NCBI GenBank assembly: GCA_946807835.1 | Contig: OX327684.1 | Coordinates: forward strand, 19,554,501-19,618,500 | Source of the DNA: Ailanthus altissimus | Taxonomy: Eukaryota > Streptophyta > Magnoliopsida > Sapindales > Simaroubaceae | Direction: 5' to 3' | DNA: 64,000 nucleotides | In this document: positions 48,880 to 59,389 of the stretch, piece by piece | Layout of the letters: each line of letters starts with the position of its first letter | Numbering within the stretch: the stretch's first letter is position 1 | The notes under the pieces: generated by a model | What the model saw: only the letters and a program-made list of their open reading frames with translations | Told to the model about the DNA's origin: nothing | The model's database searches: none | Position numbers and translations under genes: made by a program

Positions 48880-50017
48880 TATTTCGAAGATGCATACCCG
48901 ACAATGAGGTAAATAAAGTTATTGAATTTTGTCATTCTGAAGTATATGGGTAAATAAAGTGGGCCAATAAAATCCACACTGCAAGATTTTTGCAGCTGTT
49001 TTCTTTGATGAGAAATGCATTTTGTATAACTTGTGAAAATTGTCAAAAGTTGGGATCAATTTCAAAACGAAACATGATGCCTTTGAACCCCATTCTTGTT
49101 ATTGAAATCTTTGATTGTTGGGGGATAGATTTCATGGGACCATTTTCGTTATCATTTGGATTTACGTATATCTTAGTTGCAGTAGATTATGTCTCAAAAT
49201 GGATTGAGGCTATTCCATGTCGAAATAATGACCATAAAACAGTCATGAAATTTTTGAAAAAAAATATCTTAAGTCGATTTGGAATCCCTCGAGCCATTAT
49301 AAGTGATGGGGGTAAGCATTTTTGTAATATACCATTTGAAACATTGGTAAAAAAATATGGTATTACTCATAAAGTTGCCACCCCTTATCATCCTCAGACA
49401 AGTGGACAAGTTGAATTAGCAAATAGGGAGATAAAACAAATTTTAGAAAAACTGTAAACCCAAATCGCAAAGATTGGTCTTTAAGACTAATTGATGCACT
49501 GTGAGCTTATAGAAATGCTTTTAAAACTTCATTGGGTATGTCTCCCTATAGGATAGTTTATGGAAAACCTTGTCACTTACCTGTGGAACTTGAGCATAAA
49601 ACCTACTGGGCTATTAAAACTTTCAATAAAAATCTTGATTCTGCTGGACACATACGTAAATTACAAATATATGAACTTGAAGAATTGAGAAATGATGCAT
49701 ATGAGAATTCAAAAATTCATAAAGCTAAAATTAAAGCCTTTCATGATAAAAAAATTCAAAGAAAAACATTTGACACTGGTCAGAAGGTTTTGCTTTATAA
49801 TTCTCGACTTCACATATTTCCTGAAAAATTAAGATCAAGATGGAGTGGCCCTTTTATTGTGAAACGTGTGTACCCTTATGGAACAATTGACATTGAAAAT
49901 CTTAGAAATAGGAATGTGTTTAAGGTAAATGGGCAAAGACTCAAGCCGTTTCTAGAAAATCAAGCTTTTCATGAAGAATTTACGTTCCTGTCGAATCCTT
50001 GTTACGAGACCAATTAA
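48880..50017 (+). pseudogene. G1a integrase
   Basis: Core frame 48990-49457: zinc-finger end [14 protein letters not shown] (Asp at residue 47), IISDGGKHF (Asp, residue 106) and [11 protein letters not shown] (Glu, residue 142), so the D,D-35-E spacing is intact. A frameshift at about 49450 separates the C-terminal part (49532-50017; [34 protein letters not shown]), which ends at TAA 50015. The His half of the zinc finger is destroyed by a 68-bp inversion (48950-49017). Without it, correct binding of the cDNA ends is unlikely. Confidence 0.9.
48950..49017. other. 68-bp in-place inversion in G1a integrase
   Basis: Read on the minus strand, this segment matches the direct sequence of G1b at about 60785-60851 nearly base for base, while flanks on both sides match in the direct orientation. 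Small losses occur at both junctions. The inverted piece encodes the HFS and following part of the HHCC finger in G1b. Confidence 0.88.
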
Positions 50018-50228
50018 TCTTTGTTTTATATATTTACATATTTATATATATTTATTCTTCTTCTAACATTTTTTTTTACTTGCAGGTTAATTTAGTAGTT
50101 TTGTTAAAGTTTTGTTTTGCACCCCGGTTAAGTGGCGGATAACGGTACTCCGTGATATTTCAAATCGGTTTTGTCAGTTTTCCATAATTACTGATATATT
50201 CTCTTCTTCCCCCTTTTCTAAAAAAAAA

Positions 50229-50777
50229 ATGGATGACATTCTATAAAATTTGAAAAAACATTTTCCCTCATTGCCTCAAAATTCCTTGAAGAAAATTTAC
50301 CAAGCAAGATGTGAAAGATTAAGGTTATTAATGATTATGAATATACCTGTTGATTTACGTTGGTTAATTGAAGCCAAAGTTAGATTGACAGGTGAATTTT
50401 CAGACTCATTAATTTCCTACATGCCTGGCTTAGGTAAAAGCTCTTTTTCAAAAAAATGAAAAGCAAAACGATTAAATGTTTATTACAAGTGTGCACGCAT
50501 GACTTGCAACACACGTTGCCGCACTTTAGGAATGGTGTCTGTAAATCGCGAAGATAAAATTAGGTTCATTAAGGATGGCCTGAGTAAGGAGTCTTTAGAT
50601 AATATTTTATCGACTCTTGAGACGCATTCTAGTGGATATGTGCATATTGCAATTCATGAATTATAGGACATATTTCTAAAAGAACATGAGCGGTACAGTC
50701 TCGGGAATCTGACTTTAAAAGACCCCGTTTGCCAATTTATAAGAAAATTGGATGGAAATCCCATCCCCGACCCATAG
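50229..50777 (+). pseudogene. ORF-X of G1a, unrecognised conserved ORF between integrase and LOG
   Basis: I do not recognise this family. From the ATG at 50229 (MDDIL) to the TAG at 50775 it spans about 182 codons. Codon 6 is TAA, another stop follows SSFSKK (50457), and one lies in the HEL-DIFLKEH stretch. The same reading with different breaks exists in G1b (62072-62623), where codon 6 is sense. Visible features: basic, leucine-rich N-terminal half (IYQARCERLRLL, DLRWLIEA), a Cys cluster (CARMTCNTRC), then NREDKIRFIKDGLSKESLD and DIFLKEHERYSL. No transmembrane segment or signal peptide is seen, so an env-like glycoprotein is unlikely. It may be an accessory ORF of this element family. Confidence 0.6.
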
Positions 50778-51061
50778 AGGGCGTTTAAGCCGTTACTGGA
50801 CGTAAAATCAGAGAAAGATGTGAGCCACAATCACAACTACTTGTATATATTTACTATAGCTGTTATTTTTAAATGTTTCATTTCAAACTCAAACGTCTTT
50901 TCAATAATCAACCACCTATAATCCTTTTTGAAAATTTTGCATTTTAAGCTGACAACCCATGTGACTTTTCCAGCTAACAAATTGAAAATTGGTAAAAGGT
51001 GTTGAATCTTGTATTTCAAGCCAATAGCCATGTGATTTAACTTTGCAATACCTTTTGGCTC

Positions 51062-51069
51062 TATAAATA
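51062..51069 (+). promoter_or_regulatory. TATA-like motif upstream of the LOG homologue
   Basis: TATAAATA in the context GGCTCTATAAATACATTGC lies 66 bp before the LOG ATG (51135). This is a typical plant TATA distance for a short leader. The matching site in G1b is eroded (about 62861-62870, ATCAATAAATTT). Function is inferred. Confidence 0.45.
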
Positions 51070-51134
51070 CATTGCATTATTTCTGCATCTTTGTACAAAC
51101 TCAAAATCATTTAAGAGAGAGGGTGAGTGTAATC

Positions 51135-51786
51135 ATGGAAGGATCATCAACTCGTAAATTCACAAAAATTTGTGTCTTTTGTGGATCCAGCCTTGGAAAA
51201 ACTAGTGAGTTTACAGAAGCAGCAGAAACCCTTGGTAAGATGTTAGCTGAGCGTAATATTCATTTAGTATATGGGGGAGGTAGTCTTGGATTAATGGGAC
51301 GTGTGGCAACTGCTGCACAAAATAATGGCAGTCGAGTTTTGGGTATCATACTAAAAGCTCTAGCTGTTTGAGACATTGTAGGAAAAACAATTGGAGATGA
51401 GTTACAGGTATCATCAATGCATGAACGAATTTCTTTTGTGCTTCGTAATGCTGATGTCTTCATAGCTACCTGGAGGTTTCAGAACATTGGAGGAAATTTT
51501 TCAAATTGTCTCATGGGCACAATTGCAAATCCATAAAAAACCAACTGGTTTGTTAAATGTTGATGGTTTTTATAATGAGTTGTTATCTTTTCTTGACTAT
51601 GCGGTGGAAAAACAATTCGTCTCATCTGCAGCACGACAGATCCTCATTTCTGCTTCAACTGTTGATTAGCTACTCGATGAACTATAAACTTTTACACCTC
51701 CATCTGATCTAACAATGAGTCAGATAGATTGGTATACTATTAACAGTGAAAAGAAACGCAAGATAGATTTGACGCTTCATCTGTAG
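51135..51786 (+). pseudogene. LOG: LOG-family cytokinin riboside monophosphate phosphoribohydrolase, captured, intronless
   Basis: LOG enzymes release the active free-base cytokinin from its riboside monophosphate in the cytosol. The reading spans 217 codons, close to the usual LOG length of about 215, without introns, whereas plant LOG genes normally have several. Motifs: KICVFCGSSLGK, LVYGGGSLGLMG, VLGII, MHERISF (conserved Arg kept), then, after a 2-bp deletion near 51470, PGGFRTLEE (fifth residue Arg where LOG has Gly), [10 protein letters not shown] and [16 protein letters not shown] replaces an Arg codon at 51369, and there are two further stops near the C-terminus (51667, 51685). The ATG at 51135 is chosen because MEGSSTRKF aligns with other LOG N-termini. 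It sits between ORF-X and the 3' tail of G1a and is not functional as it stands. Confidence 0.9.
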
Positions 51787-51855
51787 CCTATCTATTTCTA
51801 TGTATTTTTAAGCTTTTTGTGTGGCTTGTTTGATTTTGTTGCAGGTTTAATTTTC

Positions 51856-51861
51856 AATAAA
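51856..51861 (+). terminator. Poly(A)-signal-like AATAAA after LOG
   Basis: AATAAA 70 bp past the LOG stop, with the same context (TTTTCAATAAAA) in G1b about 70 bp past its LOG stop (near 63649). It may be the 3' end signal carried in with the captured gene, or the element's own. Confidence 0.4.
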
Positions 51862-53134
51862 AGATGTTTCAGGTGATATCTTCTATACTTTACTCTTTCT
51901 ATATTTTGACATTGAGGACAATGTCTCAATTTGGTTGGGGGGGGAAGATAGTTGATATTATTGTTATCACCTTGTTTACTAAAAAAAAAAATTATTATTA
52001 TCATGAACGGCGTAAGTAAAATGTTCATTTATGTATTCTTGAGACGCATTCTAGCTCTAGAATGGCAGAGTAAAGAGTACATTATAAACTTTTGAAACAC
52101 ATTCTAATTGGTTTATTTTTAATACATTTTATGTATAAATGTTTGTTGCTTAAGTTCTTGGTAACTCTTTCGTAAATAAATTTGCTTTGCTATCGATATA
52201 TGATTTCAAAATTGTTTAGTTTAAATCACTTTTTCTATCTAGGTTACTAAAGAATAACTTCTGAAATTATTTCTTGAGAACAATACTAAGCTTTGTGGTA
52301 AGATGGATGATTCAATATATATAGCCAAAAGAATTTTCATGTTTAAGTATACATATTATTTTCTAAACTCACATATCTTTTGTGAGTGAGTGGAGAGATT
52401 TGAGATAATGACTTACGAACTTTCATTGATCTTTTGAAATAGTTAATTTTTATTTGGAATGACATTATTTGAGATGAGGAATGATTTGGTTGCTTAGCTG
52501 AATGATAAAAAAAAAAAATTGGAAAAGTATTATGGTGATAAATTGCTCTTATTTTGTAATGATTCCTTATGTCTTTCAAAAAAGAAAAAAAAAATGAGTA
52601 AAAAAAAAAGAAGTCAATTCAGTTCAATAAAGTCTTCATTCAATTTTAGAAGACTAAAGTCATTAGGAAGCAATCTTATCACCGAATTCTATATTCGTAA
52701 GATTCACATTAAATAATTAAAGTCTTAAAGCTAGCATTTGGTAATAATGGTTTGACTCTAAATATTTGATTTTCCTATCTTTGGATCAATGTTAGTTTGT
52801 CTGTCTGTCCTTAAATATAACTTTTTCTTGAGCGATTATCTGTTTTCCAACTCCATGAGTGAAATCCTAAGCCATTAAACAAGTTATTCACCTGTAAGGA
52901 TATGGAGTTGAGGCTTTTACTTGAAAATTTTTTAAGGCTATATATGTTGTGGTTTGTGGTAAGAAGGCTTTGGCTTAATTCACATACACAAAAATATTTT
53001 TGGAAGTTATGATTGAATAACCTTTATAGCGATTGTGATCTTAAACTGACGTTTTGTTTGAAATACTTAGGTAGTATTCAAATTTTATTTATGCTCGAAT
53101 TGCTAGGGACTAGCAATAAACCAGTTAGAGGGTG
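51862..53134 (+). other. Non-coding 3' tail of G1a, with two purine tracts
   Basis: About 1.27 kb without a meaningful frame. A run of eight G followed by AAGA lies at 51937-51948, just after ATTGAGGACAATGT, a block common in Athila/Tat 3' regions. The purine-rich bases directly before the LTR are AGTTAGAGGGTG (53123-53134). Either could prime plus-strand synthesis; position favours the latter. The 65-codon lysine-rich frame at 52519 follows from A-runs. Confidence 0.6.
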
Positions 53135-54572
53135 TGATGAACACTTGAAATTACACATTTAATAAGAGTTTTACATGATTGTTTTGTATTACTAATGTAT
53201 TTAATTTTCTTAACTTAAGTATGTTTACAATATTGTACTTAATTACCTTTTAACTGTTTTGTGGTAGGTTCGGTAAAATGGGCATAACTTTCTACCTAAA
53301 GATCCAATTGAGGTGATTCTTGATTCTGTAGAGATCTGACTCAATGGGATAATATATTGTATGTCACAAAGTATTGGAAATTTGAATGTTTAGAGGGTGA
53401 AAAATGGCCTAGAACAAAACTGATCTGCAGTACAGGCCCAATTTGAACAGTCATCAGTATTTGGCCCATAACTATAGAAATACGTGTCTAATACGTGTGA
53501 GATTACTCAATTTGGAAAGATAAGAGAATTATCTACATCTTTGATGTTTTGAGTGACAGCTAATTCGCATCACATCAATTCCAAATTGGATAATCAAGTG
53601 GGTGCCCAAGTGATAATGAATGTAAATTATTTTGCCACCATTCTTGACTTTCATCAACCAAGTGGTTCCCTCCAAATTTGTCTCGATTTATCTATGTTTT
53701 TCTATAAATAGGTGGCTTGTTTATGCCTAAAGAATGTAATTAGAAAGTTAGAATTTAGTTCAAAATACTTGTCCTTTGTATCCATTTCTTTGTAAATTTA
53801 TTTCTCTTGTTTACTATTAAATCATGTTATTTCTTCTTCCATTTCTTTTCTTTTTCTTTAGTTTTATTATGTCCAAATAATTTTCTTTAAACTAAGGTGA
53901 AAGGGTGAAGCTCTTGGCAAGGTAATAAGATATGTTTAATATTTATTCATAAATTTAATGCTTCATTTTTAAGTTATACAAACTTATATATGATGTATTT
54001 ATTTTGTTTGTAGAATTAATACCCTTTCTTCTAAAGTGGTGATTCTTGATTTATTATTGACAAACTTAATACTTGGCACAATAAATTCTTGAAACCATTT
54101 ACAAGATTTGGTGTATATAATCTTTCTTGTAAAGTGGGAGTCTTGATTTATTGTAGACAAATATAAAGATTGGCATAATAAATACTTGAACTCATTTATA
54201 AGATTTGGTGTATAATAATTGAAAGAAATAAATACTAATCAATATATAAATGATGATGAACTTTAATTGCTATATTTTTCGGTTGGAACCTCCTTTGTGT
54301 GAGGATTCCAATTGAGTTATAAAAAAATAAAAAGTTAAATATATTCTTACTTCTTATGCCAAGAGTGAATCCCCGTAACCTTAGCTTTTTATTTGAATTG
54401 GTTAATTGAAATAATATTTACAAACATCTTATACTGCATTAATTATCTTTAAAGTGTTTATAATTTGTAATTTTAATTCTACTTCCCTGTGGATCGACCT
54501 CGTTCTCATCAGGTTATTTATTACTTCGACAATCCTGCACTTGGGAATAACTCCTATATTCTGGACGTGTCA
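53135..54572 (+). repeat. 3' LTR of G1a (1438 bp)
   Basis: It has the same length and ends as the 5' LTR. Differences are scattered substitutions, mostly transitions, with no large indel. Confidence 0.96.
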
Positions 54573-54992
54573 ATAGTCAAAATCACACCGACCAAAATCC
54601 TTACACTTTAGCAATATTAGAAAACACCGATATAGCCTCATTAATACCGTATTAACAAGACATATTAACGTGCAACATTATCTCATAATGATACATAATT
54701 AAATCTGATTAAGAGAGATTACTTAATTTTATCCCCATCTCATGGGGCCGTGATTCTTAATCATATATTTATTTTATGCAAACACAATTAACCCCTGCCA
54801 ATAGGGCCCCCATTGTGATTATCAGCACAAACAAAACAGCCCACAATATTTATCACATTTATAACAATTACAAATTACCAAAAATAAATCATTTTTTTTA
54901 AACTCTAAAAATAAATATTTAGAGTAGTCGGCATAATTAAATTATGCCACGTACACTCTAAATAGTACACTCTAAATATAAGCACACAACAC

Positions 54993-55007
54993 GGTGTTTT
55001 GATACCA
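54993..55007 (-). promoter_or_regulatory. C2 primer-binding site, slightly decayed
   Basis: The minus strand reads TGGTATCAAAACACC; the canonical plant copia site is TGGTATCAGAGC. It lies 4 bp from the LTR edge at 55012. Confidence 0.85.
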
Positions 55008-55011
55008 ATTT

Positions 55012-57322
55012 TTTTGGTGTTGTGTGCGTGTACGTTGTGTTATAGGTGATTGTGTGCATTATTAAATAATTTAAATATCGCATGTCTCACATGTAACGCA
55101 ACAGAGATATAATACATTAAAATAATCTCATTACACTAATGAGATTAGAAAACTCACCCTCAAAATGTACTTTGAACAAATCTAATTGGAACGTGGTGGG
55201 CTTCTTCAAACTAGACTAGTAACCTTCCTTTTTGAAACTATTTGAAATAGCTCTTGCTTTTTATTATTAATTAATTTATTTGTTTCTCTCAGACACTTTT
55301 CTTAAAGGTTAACACTTAACCTTTTGAAAACAAAGCAATTCAATTAATTCCTATTTTTTATATATAGAACTCTCGGTTAACTTAATATTTATAGGCAATT
55401 ATTGTCTATTGTTCAACCAATAGAAAATAAATTGATTGACATTTGTTTAAAAGTGACTAACAAAATAATTTGCTTAGTCATTTGTAAAATTCAGTTGGCA
55501 TATTGATAAAGCAATTTATGGCAATCAATTTGGCACCTCATGCTTGGTTAATATCATTTGCTTTTGGTTGTTATTTTAAATGACTAGTTAAAAATCAACA
55601 CAAATTAATTTTATTTGTATTTGAATAAGACACTTGCATGGCAGAATAGAGCAAAGATTGTTGGCTCTTTACTTTTCCACATCTTTAAAAATAAGTCACT
55701 TGGATTGAATCAAATTAGATTTTGTTTTGTTTTGGCTAATTAGATTTCAACAACATATAAATTATTTTATAAATGAATACGGTTCATTTGTATATAGATA
55801 TGCCAAATGATTTTTTTAATAAAAAATTTATTTACTAATGTTCAAATTAGTACCCATACAAATTATTGACAAAATTTAAAATATACACTAGATAGATAAA
55901 AGTGTCAAGTCTCATTTGGCATAATTTAGGTTTAACAATTAAATCTTAACTACTCCCCGAGAGACTGTAAAGTAAATGAGTAAATAATTATCAAAACAAC
56001 AATTATTTTATTTAAATGGTAGTTATATCTACCAATGCCCAACTTAGTAGCCATACAAATTATTGGCACAATTTGAGACATACACTAGACAGGTAAAAGT
56101 GTCAAGTCTCACTTGATATAATTTTAGGTTTAACAATTAAACCTTACCTATTCCCCGAGAGACTCTTAAGTAAATTTATATTTTTCAAAACTTCCCAGAT
56201 CGAACAATTTGATCTGGTGCGCTACCCACGTACTCAACGCATACACTACCTATAGTGAGACTCCCTAGGTTCACACCCATTTTATCTCACGAAATATTTT
56301 GTAAGTTCATAACCGATGCCCTACACACACGCGTTATGGATAATACAAAATAACAAGTTAAATCATACAAGTTAAGGTTAATCCATATTTTTACAATCCC
56401 TCCATCATTAATATTCTGGAAGAGTGGAGACATAGATCAATAGCGTCAAGTCCCCTACTACTCAACCATAAACTTATCTCATTTGATTCATATTCCAATA
56501 AATAATATACGCCAAATCCTTTGCAATATTATTGACTCCACAGGAAACTCTTTCCCGGGTTAAATGCTTATGGCCATAAGAATTCCTATAATACAATGTT
56601 AGAGCATCTAGATATTTAACTCACCCATATAAGTTGATGGATCACATATCTACACACACCAGACTCCATAAGCATCGGACCATACCCAGCGACACCCAAC
56701 GGTTAGACCATGAAAGGTCTCTGACATGTGCAGAACCTAAGTATGGTGGATCACTCATAAGCCTATTATGGTGCTCAGGTCTAGGGATCACAAATACTAC
56801 TCAACTCGAGAGGACCCTCTATTAACAGATTTATGGAAAATCTATTGGAGGTCTTCATTGAGTCTAGTTCAGTATCCAGTCCTTACTAAATATATGTATA
56901 TCTATATAAGCTTCCATTAAGCTCATGGTTTACTAAGATTAACCATCTGGACTATCAAAATATGAATATACACTGATCTATATAAATCGGTTCCATTTGA
57001 TAAACCCTGCATTGGTGGAAATAGATCAAGAACATTTAATTTGAGAACATATTTGTACAATGACATTTCCTAACAACTCTTATAACTATTTGCAACTATG
57101 TCATTGTTAGTATATTCTCTGGTCTTTGTCCTATTTTAGATAAGGTTCTAACTCTTTAGACTTAATCTGAACTCCTTTAGATCAATATAATGTCCGAAAT
57201 GTTACAAGCATCTTACCTAATAAACTTAATTAGTGATTTAGTAAGATATTTATTTATTACATAAGTATGAAAATACAATATTCATACAAAATTAGGATGA
57301 CACATGAGCACAAATCCCAACA
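55012..57322 (-). repeat. 5' LTR of C2 (2311 bp)
   Basis: Homologous along its length to 35952-38273; the first bases have decayed from TGTTGG to TTTTGG. The right end AATCCCAACA is intact and is followed by the CTTTT duplication. Confidence 0.92.
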
Positions 57323-58130
57323 CTTTTACCCACTTTTTATGGCTTAGATGCAGAGAACCCTTACCTATATTTAAGAGAATTTGAAAAAGTGTGTAACTTG
57401 TAAAATAACCTACATTGTAGCATAAACACAATTCGACTTAAGTTTTTTTCTTTTTCTTTCAAAGATAAAGCTAAAACATGACTACAAAATCTTAGGCCGG
57501 GATCTTATTCTTCATGGGATGAGATATAACAACAATTTCTAGAAGAAAAAAAACTCTTCATAGAATAAATTCTTTCAAAAAACATATTATCATTTTTGCC
57601 CAAAAACTAGAAGAATACCATTGTTGGGAAAGGTATAAGGAATTTCTTAATACCTGTTCCCATAATGGCTTTGAAACTTGAAAATTACTCTTAAATTTCT
57701 ACGAAGGCTTAACACCCAAAGTTAGGCAAATGGTAGAAATGATATGTAATGGAACATTTGAAGATAAAGCAAGAGTTTATTAATTTTTAAAATGCTCAAA
57801 GATTTGCTTATTTGAAAGAAACTTTTGCTAAATGCATTGAGCATTTATAAGAAAGAAAAATTTTCTTCTCAACCACAATCAAACCCCAAAAGACAATATA
57901 ACTCAAATACATTTAGTTTAAGAAGCCAACACATAGATTACGTTAAAGCCGTTATCACTTTTCATAATGGTAAGGTTGTTGAATAATACATTTCTAAACC
58001 TCATAAGAATGATAAATTGATCTCTAAGGGTAAAAAAAAGCATTGAACCTACACCTAGTGAAGAAAACACCAAACGCTTACCTGCAGCCCCATTTCCTAT
58101 GCATTATGTACTACTAAGAAGTTGAATCAC
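57323..58130 (+). pseudogene. G1b gag, second part
   Basis: This resumes the G1b gag at the sequence encoding LLPTF(Y)GLDAENPYLYLREFEKV, then WERYKEFLNTC and a block matching RQMVEMICNGTFE. About 540 bp present in G1a are deleted near 57770. Many stops are present. Confidence 0.82.
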
Positions 58131-58159
58131 AATCCTGAAATATTTGAAATATTAAAATA

Positions 58160-59300
58160 GGTAAAAGTTAATATTTCTTTGTTGGATGCTATTAAACAAA
58201 TTCCCTCTTACACAAAATATTTGAAGGGTTTATGCACAATAAAAAGAAAAGTGAATGTGAAAAAGAAAGTATTTTTAGTTGAACAAGCAAGTGTTATTCT
58301 TTAGAAAAATAATGCTTTAAAATACAAAGACCATGGTTGTCCTACAATTTCATGTATTATTGGAAGTCATAAAATTGAACAAGCCTTACTTGATCTTGGT
58401 GCTAGTGTGAATTTACTACCATATTCAGTTTATCAATAAGTTAATCTCGATGAGTTAAAACTAACTTTTGTAAATTTTTTTCTTGTCGATAGATCAATAA
58501 AAATGCTAAAAGGGATAGTGGAAAATGTGTTAGTTCAAGTCGATAAATTTATAAATCCTGTGAATTTTATTGACTTGGACACAAAACTTATTAAATGATG
58601 CAATTCGATACTTGTTATTTTGGGTCGTCTATTTTTATTAACTTCTAACACTTTAATTAATTATAGAAATAGATTAATAAATCTTTTATGCGAAAATATA
58701 TTTTTAATATGTGTAAGCAACTACATGAGGAGGATGATGAAAGGAAAGAAGCCAAAATGATTGAAATAATTATGGATGATCATATTAAAAAGGAAGTTCT
58801 ACTAATCTCTTAGAAATTTATTTAATGAATTCATTTGAGTCAAATATGCAATTAGATCTTAAAATCTCTAACATATATTTTTTACTTAACTGTACCCATG
58901 TGATTGAAAATAAAAGATAGAAACTAAAGTTTGAAAAATTAGGAGAAAAAAGGATAAATAGAATAAAATTCTAAAGTTTGAGTTGAAACCTTTACTCGAA
59001 GGGCTAAAATATGCATTGTTTTGAGAGAAACAAACTTACCCAATAGTAATTTCTTCTACACTCACAAACAAACAAGAAGGTAAATTACTTGAAGTATTAA
59101 AAATGCAATAGGTTGGACTTTAAAAGACATAAAAGGCATTGATCATTTGATTTGCACACATAGAATACACCTAGAGGATAATGCCAAAATTTACCAACCA
59201 CCCTAAAGGAGATTAAACCCACATATGAAAGAGGTAGTAGGAATTAAAGTTCTCAAATTCCTTAAAGTAGGAATCATCTATCCTATCTTAGTAAGTGTGT
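58160..59300 (+). pseudogene. G1b protease region
   Basis: It aligns to G1a 46290-47440. The protease motif LLDLGASVNLLPYSVYQ is intact (58385-58435) but is followed by TAA, and frameshifts recur. The RT-proximal block is recognisable near 59215-59290. Confidence 0.85.
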
Positions 59301-59389
59301 AAGTCTTACTCAGGTAGTACAAAAAATATTTAGAATCATGGTCATTGAAAAAGAAAAAAGGTGAGTTAATATCAACTCGAGTCTCACCT

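Larger units (their letters stand above)
42631..54572 (+). mobile_element. Athila-like Ty3/gypsy element G1a, complete, carrying ORF-X and a LOG homologue
   Basis: This is an 11,942-bp plus-strand element with 1438-bp LTRs (42631-44068, 53135-54572), TG...CA ends and a perfect 5-bp duplication ATAGT (42626-42630, 54573-54577). Order: Asp-tRNA-type primer site, leader repeats, gag, protease, RT, RNase H, integrase, ORF-X, LOG homologue, non-coding tail, LTR. LTRs differ at roughly 35-40 positions by eye (about 2.6%), so the insertion is fairly recent. Gag and pol nevertheless carry several stops and shifts, so it probably moved with helper enzymes or was already damaged. The DLGAS protease motif, primer type and gag suit the Athila/Tat branch. 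Confidence 0.95.
42379..54620 (-). repeat. Four copies of the 22-bp leader motif in C2 (split by G1a)
   Basis: Copies are at 42379-42400 (CCTCACGCTTTAGCAATATT plus GG), 42483-42504, 42561-42582 and, beyond G1a, 54599-54620. They match the C1 leader motif except that the core is GCTTTAGC, the exact reverse complement of the C1 core GCTAAAGC. Copies 2-4 carry point changes. Confidence 0.88.
35952..57322 (-). mobile_element. Ty1/copia element C2 (Angela/Tork type), complete but interrupted by G1a
   Basis: This is a minus-strand element with both LTRs (35952-38273 and 55012-57322), a primer site (54993-55007), leader, gag, integrase, RT and RNase H. A perfect 5-bp duplication CTTTT flanks it (35947-35951 and 57323-57327). 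It is inserted in the gag of G1b and carries G1a at 42631-54572; without G1a it is about 9.4 kb. The LTRs differ by roughly a tenth by eye. Integrase and RT blocks (HSDVCGPM, YVDDILIIGND, LGLSQS-like) suit the Angela lineage of the Tork group. Gag and pol have stops. Confidence 0.92.

Noticed and set aside
50229..50777. ORF-X as an env-like glycoprotein
   Set aside because: No signal peptide, transmembrane segment or cleavage-like site is visible; it is basic and Cys-bearing instead.
51135..51786. A live host LOG gene unrelated to the retrotransposon
   Set aside because: It is between integrase and LTR in one uninterrupted element, occurs in the same place in G1b, and carries stops and a frameshift.
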